Part shown: positions 1 to 5,454 of the stretch, one piece after another | Position numbering within the stretch: the first letter of the stretch is position 1 | How the letters are laid out: each line of letters starts with the position of its first letter | Assembly (NCBI GenBank): GCA_946887025.1 | Contig: CAMPJY010000160.1 | Location: forward strand, 1 to 5,454 | Direction of reading: 5' to 3' | Length of the DNA stretch: 5,454 nucleotides | DNA from: an uncultured Salinimicrobium sp. | GTDB taxonomy: Bacteria; Bacteroidota; Bacteroidia; Flavobacteriales; Flavobacteriaceae | Program-made: the position numbers and the translations under genes | The notes under the pieces: generated by a model | What the model was told of the DNA's origin: nothing | Databases searched by the model: none | The model's input: only the letters and a program-made list of their open reading frames with translations

Positions 1-55
1 TGTCGGGAAGATGTATAACGACGAATGGATGCGGAAGATGGGGTATACCGAATAA
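1..55 (+). CDS. C-terminal end of an unidentified protein (partial)
   Basis: The second forward frame is open from the window edge to a TAA at 53-55 and encodes the tail VGKMYNDEWMRKMGYTE. The mix of charged and aromatic residues is typical of a real soluble C-terminus, and the frame ends just before an AT-rich non-coding stretch. Only 17 codons are visible, so no family can be assigned. The third frame is also open here, to a TAA near base 84, and is a less likely alternative. No T-rich hairpin terminator follows the stop. Confidence 0.4.
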   Translation, partial: VGKMYNDEWMRKMGYTE

Positions 56-293
56 CTTGGGGTCCAAAAGTTAACAATTGAATGATTAATTATCAACATC
101 TTAGTTAAAATTCTTATTCTGATATTTTGCCGGATCTGCTTCACAGCAGAAATAATTGACTGAAGAAATTCAGGAAAACAGACTGGTGCCGTTCCTTTCG
201 GAGCCGGAGGAGGAAGAAGGATGTTTTCTAATAAGATTTACCTCCTCCTAGCCTCTGGTTATATTCATTGAAAGGGATGAATAATATGTCATT
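56..293. other. Intergenic region without a convincing gene
   Basis: This stretch separates the plus-strand partial gene from the 3' end of the convergent FMN reductase gene. I see no long frame and no tRNA. It holds a compact hairpin, TCTGCT (135-140) with AGCAGA (145-150) around a TCAC loop, which has no T-run on either side and so does not look like an intrinsic terminator. It also holds a GGAGGAGG/CCTCCTCC inverted repeat, listed separately. A TGACTGAAG-like purine-rich stretch and AT-rich sequence around 70-125 give no recognisable promoter. Confidence 0.5.
206..248 (+). repeat. Inverted repeat GGAGGAGG / CCTCCTCC enclosing a 16-codon frame start
   Basis: GGAGGAGG at 206-213 is perfectly complementary to CCTCCTCC at 241-248, with a 27-base loop. 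The left arm sits 7 bases upstream of an ATG at 221 that opens a 16-codon frame (MFSNKIYLLLASGYIH, stop TGA at 269-271), so the left arm resembles a strong ribosome-binding site. The right arm lies within that frame, where it encodes most of the YLLL run. If transcribed on the plus strand, the hairpin could mask the ribosome-binding site. On the minus strand it lies just after the FMN reductase stop but lacks a T-run, so it is a poor intrinsic terminator. Whether the short frame is translated is unknown. Confidence 0.35.
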
Positions 294-851
294 TTATTCC
301 CCCACAATGGTTTTCACCCAGCTTTCATAAGCCGTCATATAGCTTCTGAAGAACTCTTTGGTGTCTTCCTTGGTCAGGTTCCCTTGATCGTCAAAAAGCT
401 CTCCTGCATCCGCTATATAAGCCTCCGGCTGAGCCATAGTGGGGACATTAATAAAAACCAGGGATTGCCGCAGGTGGTGGTTGGCCCCAAAACCGCTGAT
501 GTTTCCAATGGAAACACTTACGACTCCCCCGGGTTTACCATCCCAGGAATTTTCACCGTAGGGACGGGATCCAACGTCGATGGCATTCTTTAAAACTCCC
601 GGCACGGATCTGTTGTACTCAGGCGTAAAGAACAGAAGTCCATCGGCCGCCCTGATCTGTTCCCGGAAAGACAACCACTCCTGTGGAGGGTTTCCTTCCA
701 GGTCCTGGTTGAAGAGCGGAAGGTTTCCGATTTCCAGAAAATCAAAGGAAAGGGAATCAGGTGCAAGGGCTGTCATTGCCTTTGCCGTTTTCAGATTGAA
801 GGATTCCTTTCGAAGGCTTCCTACTACTATTGCGATTTTGTATTTTCTCAT
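294..851 (-). CDS. NAD(P)H-dependent FMN reductase (ChrR/YieF-type flavoprotein)
   Basis: This is a 185-residue cytoplasmic flavodoxin-fold enzyme, close to the usual length for the NADPH-dependent FMN reductase family. That family uses NAD(P)H to reduce bound FMN and passes electrons to quinones, chromate, azo dyes or similar acceptors. The N-terminal strand and phosphate-binding loop are clear: IAIVVGSLRKESFN at residues 6-19. The second signature, TPEYNRSVPGVLKNAID, lies at 76-92 and contributes to the flavin site. A KPGG segment at 106-109, then SIGNISGFGANHHLRQ at 114-129, matches the third FMN-contacting region and the following helix. The residue after AID, usually Trp in E. coli YieF, is Val here. 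I chose the ATG at 849-851 because MRKYKIAIVVGS is a normal family start; the upstream TTG at 879-881 would add an unlikely 10-residue extension. The gene lies 65 bases downstream of the EF-hand gene on the same strand with no terminator between them, so co-transcription is likely. The physiological acceptor cannot be inferred. Confidence 0.92.
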   Translation of the reverse strand: MRKYKIAIVVGSLRKESFNLKTAKAMTALAPDSLSFDFLEIGNLPLFNQDLEGNPPQEWLSFREQIRAADGLLFFTPEYNRSVPGVLKNAIDVGSRPYGENSWDGKPGGVVSVSIGNISGFGANHHLRQSLVFINVPTMAQPEAYIADAGELFDDQGNLTKEDTKEFFRSYMTAYESWVKTIVGE

Positions 852-916
852 AATTGTGGCTTTACGTTTTATACTCTCCAATTTTATTCATGTAAGATAT
901 GAGGATCTGGAACCAC

Positions 917-1435
917 TTACCAGTTCCGGTTGTTCATTTCAAATTCCTCCTCGTCGATAAAACTGTTTTTATCGGCATCCCATTGCTCAAAATTGCTTTC
1001 GTTCCATTCTTCGCTGGTAATATTACCATCCTGATTGAGGTCAAAGGTCTCATACCACTCATTACTGCGTCTCATCCCGTCATTCCATTCATCTTCATTG
1101 AGTGCACCATCCGCATCAGAGTCGAAGGTGGTGAAATCTTCATTTCCAAAGCTTCCAGCGTTATTGCCTATTCCGGTATTCCACTCCTCCTGATTGATGT
1201 TCCCATCCCCATTGGAGTCGAATTCGCGGTAGCTCGCCCGGTAAAATTCTTCGTTGGTAATATTGCCGTCAGCATCATCATCGTAGTTGTAATAGATGCT
1301 TTTATTGACCTCTTCAAATTCAGCCTGGGAAAGACGGTTGTCTCCGTCCCCATCATAAGTATTAAGCTCCTGTGACATCATACTGCCACCCATCATCATG
1401 CAAAAAGTCAAAAAACCTGCTTTTAAATATTTCAT
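917..1435 (-). CDS. Secreted calcium-binding protein with six EF-hand loops
   Basis: This 172-residue protein begins with a Sec-type signal peptide: basic MKYLK, then a hydrophobic, Met-rich core (residues 6-20), with cleavage plausibly after Ser18 or Ser21. The Cys at 12 is not in a lipobox, so it is not an obvious lipoprotein. The mature part is very acidic and contains six 12-residue EF-hand loops: D28-E39, D52-E63, D73-E84, D105-E116, D132-E143 and D153-E164. The middle four fit DxDxDG/DxNxDG with Glu at position 12 well. Loop 1 has Asn at position 6 and loop 6 has Asn-Ser at positions 5-6, so these two may bind calcium less tightly. Trp or Phe follows most loops (EEW, EEF, DEW), as in other bacterial EF-hand proteins. 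It should act outside the cytoplasm, but its partner is unknown. It is the first gene of a probable two-gene unit with the FMN reductase. No strong Shine-Dalgarno is visible, and a -7 box lies about 40 bases upstream. Confidence 0.9.
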   Translation of the reverse strand: MKYLKAGFLTFCMMMGGSMMSQELNTYDGDGDNRLSQAEFEEVNKSIYYNYDDDADGNITNEEFYRASYREFDSNGDGNINQEEWNTGIGNNAGSFGNEDFTTFDSDADGALNEDEWNDGMRRSNEWYETFDLNQDGNITSEEWNESNFEQWDADKNSFIDEEEFEMNNRNW

Positions 1436-1473
1436 ATCACTCGGGTATTTGGTTAATATTTTAATATCGATTC

Positions 1474-1481
1474 CAAAGATA
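1474..1481 (-). promoter_or_regulatory. Bacteroidota-type -7 promoter element for the EF-hand gene
   Basis: Read on the minus strand, the eight bases are TATCTTTG, a full match to the TAnnTTTG consensus used by the primary sigma factor of Bacteroidota. It lies about 38 bases upstream of the EF-hand start codon. About 19 bases further upstream, where a TTTG/TTG element would be expected, the sequence is TTTA, so the -33 element is weak. The AT-rich sequence between box and start fits a short leader. The assignment rests on the motif and its position only. Confidence 0.45.
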
Positions 1482-1501
1482 AGGGCGCAAATAACTAGAA
1501 T

Positions 1502-1519
1502 AAAGGACTTTAGTCTTTT
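1502..1519. promoter_or_regulatory. Imperfect palindrome overlapping the putative -33 region
   Basis: AAAGGAC (1502-1508) pairs with GTCTTTT (1513-1519) around a TTTA loop, with one G-T wobble. It lies where the -33 element of the minus-strand EF-hand promoter should be, within the divergent region between that gene and the kinase, so it could be an operator. Read on the plus strand it ends in a T-run and resembles a small terminator, but no plus-strand gene precedes it. Such short AT-rich palindromes also occur by chance. Confidence 0.25.
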
Positions 1520-1696
1520 TAACGGCTTGGCTTCCAGGTTATTAAATTTCCTTTAAATCAGTAATTGTAGGAATAACAGCATTTGATCCCCTTTTATAAA
1601 ATCATTGGATTTTGAGTAGTTATATCAAAGCTCCCGGGAACTTCTTCATTTCTGTTTTTTTTAGTAATTTGACAACCTTCTAAAGAAAGATCATTA

Positions 1697-4018
1697 ATGC
1701 CCTTAAGAGCAGCTAAGACTCAGGAAACCAATTCAAAACAGCAGTTTGTCCTATTGACAAGCATAAAAGACCCGCGAATCCGGTTCTTCAACAAAACTGC
1801 TGCCCAAAAGGTTCCCTTTGGGAAGGCTTCCGAAGATAATGGAGTGGATCTGTTTAAATCTTATTTGCATCCCGAGGATTATCCTGCATATCAGGTTCAC
1901 CTGAATGCTCTTTCCGAAGATGAAGAGAAAGAGATAACTGTAAGGCTGAAAGACCTGAGGGGAAACTGGAGCAGCTTCTGTTTCAGGGATCGCCTGTACA
2001 AAGGCATGCCACAAAGGCCGGGTCCAATGGTGCTGAGTTTCGTTCAGGAGATCAGGAGCGGGACTGGAATTCCGCAGGAAGGTGCCCCTGAGAAGAAGAA
2101 TCCGGACGCACAGCTCGTAGACATTGATTATAAGCATATAGTGGCCTCTCTGGACGATGCTTTCTGCATTATTGAACTGATATTTGATGAAAATGGAGAG
2201 CCGGTGGATTTCCTGTTTCTGAAAACCAATCCGGCATTTGAGACCCAGATCCCTTACAAGAATGCTTTAGGAAGGACCCTCAGGGAGGTAAATTCTGCCG
2301 TGGTAGATCCCAAATTCACATACCTGAAAGAAGTGGTCCAGAATGGGGAGCCCCTCCGTTTTCAGTTATTTCTCAAGGCCCTGGACCAGTCCTGGTTTGA
2401 GATCTTTGCCTGCAGAATAGGGGAAGAACCCAGCAGCCGCTTAGCCATGATGTTCAGGAATATTACCCAGAGCAAACGTACAGAAGAAGAATTAAAGGCT
2501 GCAAAGGAGGAATTGGAGAAATCGAAAGCCGCACTCGAGGTAAAGGCGGCGCGCCGGAAGACTGCTTTGGAGGAAAGCCAGGAACTTTTGCAGAAAGTCT
2601 TTGACAACAGCAATCAGGCTCTGGCGGTATTCAAAACCTTGTACAATGAGGATGGAAGCATCAGGGACTTCAAATTTATCAGGGTCAACCAAGTGCTTCT
2701 GAGAATGTACTTGGAGGAGGATCCTACCGGCCGTACCTATCTCGAAACCACAAAATACGGGGTGGAAATGGGGATGTTTGATGGGTTTAAAAAAGTGATG
2801 GAAACCGGGGAGCCCCTGGATGAGGAATTTTATTTCGACCGGGAAGGCTATCACCACTGGTTTCGCGTAACGGCAAGAGCACAGAACGATCTTTTAATAA
2901 CCGGGATTGAGGATATCAGCAAACGCAAGGCAGAAGCGGAAGAACTGCAGGAAAACCTGAGGTTCAGACAGGAACTGGGCCGTACCAGCCAGGAAACCAT
3001 TCTTATCATCAGTCTCAGCAACTTCAACGTCAAATATTGTAATCGCGACCTTTTTCCTGAAGCGGGTATCACTCGGGAACGGGTTCAGGGGACGCATCTG
3101 GTGGAGATACTCCCATTTATCCATCCTCGCGACCGGGAGAAATTACTGCATCTGCACAAGAGACTGCTGAAATCCTCTTTAGAGGAAATTCATGAGACCG
3201 AGGTGCGGGTAAAACTTTCCGAGGATTCCTGGGAATGGTTTAATGTGAGGGGGAAGATCTATTTCAGGCGGGATCCTTCCTGGGTGGAAGAATATGTGCT
3301 GCTCCTTACCAATATCTCCACCCAGAAGAAGACTGAGAAGGCTTTGTTGAGTGCCGAGAAACTTTCGATTCAGGGGGAAGTGGCACGGATTCTTGCCCAT
3401 GAGCTCCGGAACCCCATATCTAGTATAGGAATGGTGGGGGAGGTATTATCGTCGAGATTAAAAGTATCAGAAGAGAAGGAGCTCAGTAAATTCATTGATA
3501 TACTTTCCAGAAGTGCCAAAAGGCTCAATATGCTGGTCACGGACCTATTGACCTCCTCTAATTATTCCCCCGTAGATCTAAAGAAAGAAGATCTGGCTGT
3601 TATCATGGAGCGGTCCATTGAGAATGCTGCTGACAGGATCTACCTGGCGGGTATTGAGCTGGAGAAGGATTTTGAAGGCCCTTATCCCGTACTGGCGGAT
3701 AAGGAGAAGCTGGAGATCGTCTTCGTCAATATCCTGGTGAATGCCAGCGAAGCCACCGTACCGGGGCAGGGGAAAATCAGGATCGCGATCAGTGAGGAAA
3801 AGCATGAGTATATAGTAGCAATAACCGATAACGGGCTGGGGATGGAGCAAGAGCAGGTGGATCGGCTTTTCGATGCCTTTTATACCAATAAGCCCAATGG
3901 GCTGGGGGTGGGCCTGAGTTCTGTGAAGACCATCCTCGAGGAACACGATGCCCATATTTCGGTGCTGAGCAAGCCACAGGAAGGGGCGACTTTTAAAATG
4001 TTTTTTAGAAAGGCTTAA
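1697..4018 (+). CDS. Soluble multi-PAS sensor histidine kinase
   Basis: This 773-residue protein has no signal peptide or membrane segment, so it should sense a cytoplasmic or diffusible signal and pass it on by phosphotransfer. Four PAS-like modules precede the kinase: about 15-120 (with HPEDYPAYQVHL near 58-69), 145-258, 296-410 and 428-545 (with HPRDREKLLHLH near 476-487). A charged helical linker, probably coiled coil, spans about 258-298. The HisKA domain follows: AHELRNP at 567-573, with phospho-acceptor His568 and the ExxN motif (Glu569, Asn572) associated with phosphatase activity in this family. The ATPase domain shows the N-box NILVNASEA (678-686), DNGLGM (711-716), an F-box with FYTNKPNG (728-735), the GLGVGL glycine loop (735-740) and a closing GATF (763-766). 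All catalytic motifs look intact. The TNKPNGLGVGLS pattern resembles NtrB-like (HPK4) kinases. There is no receiver domain and no adjacent response regulator, so its partner must be encoded elsewhere. ATG 1697 is the first start after an in-frame TGA at 1670-1672; an A-rich AAAGAAAGA stretch stands in for a ribosome-binding site. Confidence 0.95.
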   Translation: MPLRAAKTQETNSKQQFVLLTSIKDPRIRFFNKTAAQKVPFGKASEDNGVDLFKSYLHPEDYPAYQVHLNALSEDEEKEITVRLKDLRGNWSSFCFRDRLYKGMPQRPGPMVLSFVQEIRSGTGIPQEGAPEKKNPDAQLVDIDYKHIVASLDDAFCIIELIFDENGEPVDFLFLKTNPAFETQIPYKNALGRTLREVNSAVVDPKFTYLKEVVQNGEPLRFQLFLKALDQSWFEIFACRIGEEPSSRLAMMFRNITQSKRTEEELKAAKEELEKSKAALEVKAARRKTALEESQELLQKVFDNSNQALAVFKTLYNEDGSIRDFKFIRVNQVLLRMYLEEDPTGRTYLETTKYGVEMGMFDGFKKVMETGEPLDEEFYFDREGYHHWFRVTARAQNDLLITGIEDISKRKAEAEELQENLRFRQELGRTSQETILIISLSNFNVKYCNRDLFPEAGITRERVQGTHLVEILPFIHPRDREKLLHLHKRLLKSSLEEIHETEVRVKLSEDSWEWFNVRGKIYFRRDPSWVEEYVLLLTNISTQKKTEKALLSAEKLSIQGEVARILAHELRNPISSIGMVGEVLSSRLKVSEEKELSKFIDILSRSAKRLNMLVTDLLTSSNYSPVDLKKEDLAVIMERSIENAADRIYLAGIELEKDFEGPYPVLADKEKLEIVFVNILVNASEATVPGQGKIRIAISEEKHEYIVAITDNGLGMEQEQVDRLFDAFYTNKPNGLGVGLSSVKTILEEHDAHISVLSKPQEGATFKMFFRKA

Positions 4019-4035
4019 AATCGAATAACATAAAT

Positions 4036-4063
4036 AAAAAAGCAGCCTTGGAGGCTGCTTTTT
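4036..4063. terminator. Bidirectional intrinsic terminator between convergent genes
   Basis: GCAGCC (4042-4047) and GGCTGC (4053-4058) form a perfect GC-rich stem around TTGGA, extendable by one T-A pair. The stem is flanked by AAAAAA on the left and TTTTT on the right, so transcripts from either strand end in a hairpin followed by a U-run. It begins 18 bases after the kinase stop and lies about 20 bases beyond the stop of the convergent adhesin gene, the expected place for a shared terminator. Confidence 0.9.
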
Positions 4064-4082
4064 CTTTAGGATTAGTTTTTTG

Positions 4083-5454
4083 TTATGGTTTGGCAACAAT
4101 CTGTTTAACGAAAGTCTCCCTATCGGTGGTCACCCTTACGATATAGATCTGATCTACATTAATATAGAAGTCGACAGGGATTTCGGTCACCGAACCAGAA
4201 GTTACCTGTGGGGCACTTACTGATTTTAAAAGGTTGTTCCCGAAGTCGAAGATGTCGATCTGAACATCGGAGACGTAGTTCAGGTTGTAGCCTATGTTTA
4301 TGTACTCACTGAAAGGCACTGGGTAGACGGCTATGTCGTTAGTATTCTCAACACCCACATTTTCCGATTCAACTGAAATTGAAAATAGCATCAGATTTCC
4401 AGAAGATACATCACAATTTACAGCATTTATAGTTCCAAAAGATCCACCAATTGCAGCTACGCCATTATACATTCCAAAAGAATAAAAATTATTTGTCTCC
4501 GAAACCTCTCCTCCGATGATAGATTTAGGGTCATATTTGACGGAAACTATATATTTTGCTCCAATGGATGTTTTGAATTGGATCCTTACATCTCCGTCCG
4601 ACAAAATACTGACCTTTAAGCCTTTAATGTCTCTACAGGATTCGTCATAGATCCTGACGTTACTTGAATTTTGTGGATCAAAGAACATATTAATGCTTCC
4701 AGGCTTTTGTTGGTCAATCAGAATATCTGAATTTCTGGAAGTGGCAACAAAATCGCCCCAGTAGAAAAAAGCTCCTGGTGTAACATTGGTTATTTTACCA
4801 TCTGCTACGGTTAAACACAGTTCATTTAACACGTTGCCTTCTGGATCCTTGTCATAGATTTCACAAGTGGTTCCTGTAGGGAAAATATGAGCACAATTGG
4901 CTGGTCCGTTTATTGTCGTACTGACTGTGGTCTCACAACCATTGGCGTCAGTAACTTTTACTGAATAGGAACCTGCGGCCAGATTGGTGGCAGTAGCAGT
5001 GGTTTGCTTATTGGGATCATTCCACAAATAAGTGTACTCACCAGTTCCTCCAGATGGAGAAACAGTGGCCGAGCCATCATTGGTCATACAAGATTCATGT
5101 GAAGGAGTGACGGTTGCTTGTAATAAATCTGGTTCTGAAATTTCTGCAGCATCAGTTGCACTACATCCAGAACCTGAAGCTACTTCAAAATTGTCATCTT
5201 GAACTTCAACGGAATAGCTTCCGGCACTCAGTCCACTAAAATTGAAGCTTCCGTCTGCGGCAGCAGTCTGCGAGGCTGATGCATCTCCGGTCAATAAAAT
5301 GGTGTAAGGCGGTGTACCTCCTGTGACAGTACCAGTGATATTACCATCGGAATCCCCATGGCACAACAGATCCTCCCCGTTGGCAACAATGCTAAGCGGA
5401 TCTGGTTCTGAAATTTCTGCAGCATCAGTTGCACTACATCCAGAACCTGAAGCT
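4083..5454 (-). CDS. SprB-repeat surface protein with T9SS type A sorting domain (C-terminal part)
   Basis: The frame is open across the right edge of the window, so the N-terminus is missing and 456 residues are visible. The TTG at 5364-5366 is an internal Leu codon, not a start. At least two SprB-type repeats are seen: one from about residue 30 to 84 (LCHGDSDGNI, GGTPPYTI, GLSAGSYSVEV) and one from about 120 to 173 (ESCMTNDGSA, GGTGEYTYLW, NLAAGSYSVKVTDANGC). A further repeat presumably ends at the window edge. A beta-rich module of unknown function follows, about 189-365, starting at IFPTGTTCEIYD. The end (about 375-456: AVYPVPFSEYINI, DIFDFGNNLL, YIVRV, FVKQIV) matches the T9SS type A sorting domain, with Val in place of the usual Asn in YPNP. 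In the family this domain directs passage through the outer membrane and release or surface anchoring. SprB-like proteins act in adhesion and gliding; a gliding role here is only inference. Several Cys residues (31, 122, 173, 187, 197, 213, 273) fit extracellular disulfides. The gene ends at a terminator shared with the kinase. Confidence 0.9.
   Translation of the reverse strand, partial: ASGSGCSATDAAEISEPDPLSIVANGEDLLCHGDSDGNITGTVTGGTPPYTILLTGDASASQTAAADGSFNFSGLSAGSYSVEVQDDNFEVASGSGCSATDAAEISEPDLLQATVTPSHESCMTNDGSATVSPSGGTGEYTYLWNDPNKQTTATATNLAAGSYSVKVTDANGCETTVSTTINGPANCAHIFPTGTTCEIYDKDPEGNVLNELCLTVADGKITNVTPGAFFYWGDFVATSRNSDILIDQQKPGSINMFFDPQNSSNVRIYDESCRDIKGLKVSILSDGDVRIQFKTSIGAKYIVSVKYDPKSIIGGEVSETNNFYSFGMYNGVAAIGGSFGTINAVNCDVSSGNLMLFSISVESENVGVENTNDIAVYPVPFSEYINIGYNLNYVSDVQIDIFDFGNNLLKSVSAPQVTSGSVTEIPVDFYINVDQIYIVRVTTDRETFVKQIVAKP
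5127..5181 (-). repeat. 55-base direct repeat, copy 1 (within the adhesin gene)
   Basis: These 55 bases are identical to 5400-5454, with a period of 273 bases, exactly 91 codons. They encode the linker ASGSGCSATDAAEISEPD between SprB repeats. The identity stops abruptly at the left (A at 5126 against G at 5399), and the following repeat units diverge. Confidence 0.95.
5400..5454 (-). repeat. 55-base direct repeat, copy 2 (runs off the window)
   Basis: This is an exact copy of 5127-5181. It reaches the last base of the window, so the true repeat may be longer and further copies may lie beyond. The 91-codon period keeps the reading frame. Confidence 0.95.

Noticed and set aside
135..150. Hairpin TCTGCT-TCAC-AGCAGA after the partial gene as a terminator
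   Set aside because: The stem is only six base pairs and no T-run follows on either strand, so it does not meet the pattern of an intrinsic terminator.
384..960. Plus-strand frames overlapping the FMN reductase gene
   Set aside because: They are antisense shadows. The minus frame carries the full set of FMN reductase motifs.
899..1375. A 158-codon plus-strand frame that looks like a hydrophobic membrane protein
   Set aside because: It is the antisense of the EF-hand gene. Asp and Glu codons (GAT, GAA) read backwards as Ile and Phe codons, which creates a false run of hydrophobic residues. The minus frame has a signal peptide and six EF-hand loops.
1669..1674. TTGACA upstream of the kinase as a sigma70 -35 box
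   Set aside because: A -10 element at the normal spacing would fall on the start codon itself, and this phylum does not use that consensus. The nearby TAATTTG is one base short of the Bacteroidota -7 box.
3578..4099. A 173-codon minus-strand frame
   Set aside because: It is antisense to the intact kinase catalytic domain and crosses the terminator, and its translation shows no recognisable domain. The same reasoning removes the smaller minus frames within 1751-3400.
5364..5366. TTG as a start codon for the adhesin gene
   Set aside because: The frame stays open to the window edge and the codons upstream continue the repeat linker sequence, so this is an internal Leu codon.
1..5454. tRNA, rRNA, CRISPR array, insertion sequence or attachment site
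   Set aside because: I looked for short spaced repeats, cloverleaf-like sequences, transposase motifs and terminal inverted repeats and saw none. The only direct repeat is the in-frame pair within the adhesin gene.

Overview
The window looks like chromosomal DNA from a member of the Bacteroidota, most likely a flavobacterium. Three things point that way. One gene encodes a protein with SprB-type adhesin repeats and a type IX secretion (T9SS) type A C-terminal sorting domain, and both are essentially restricted to this phylum. One upstream region carries a Bacteroidota-style -7 box (TATCTTTG, consensus TAnnTTTG). The genes largely lack strong Shine-Dalgarno sequences. I cannot name the species.

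Layout. Bases 1-55 hold the last 17 codons of an unidentified plus-strand gene. A gene-poor stretch (56-293) contains two small inverted repeats but no convincing gene. Two minus-strand genes follow, arranged as a probable short operon read from right to left: a secreted protein with six EF-hand calcium-binding loops (917-1435), then an NAD(P)H-dependent FMN reductase of the ChrR/YieF type (294-851), 65 bases apart with no terminator between them. The divergent intergenic region 1436-1696 carries the probable promoter of the EF-hand gene. It is followed by a large plus-strand gene (1697-4018) for a soluble histidine kinase with four PAS-like domains. A strong bidirectional terminator (4036-4063) separates this kinase from a convergent minus-strand gene (4083-5454 and beyond). 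That gene encodes the C-terminal 456 residues of a T9SS-exported, SprB-repeat surface protein whose N-terminus lies outside the window.

Function. No single pathway joins the genes. The kinase is an orphan here, with no response regulator in view, and probably senses a cytoplasmic signal. The EF-hand protein and the SprB-repeat protein are both exported; SprB-type proteins of this group act in adhesion or gliding. The flavin reductase is a cytoplasmic redox enzyme. The most noteworthy points are an exact 55-base repeat inside the adhesin gene that runs off the window, an apparent A-B-B-A arrangement of PAS domains in the kinase, the six-loop EF-hand protein, and a short peptide frame whose purine-rich ribosome-binding site could be masked by its own coding sequence. 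I see no clear evidence of a wholly new system in this window.
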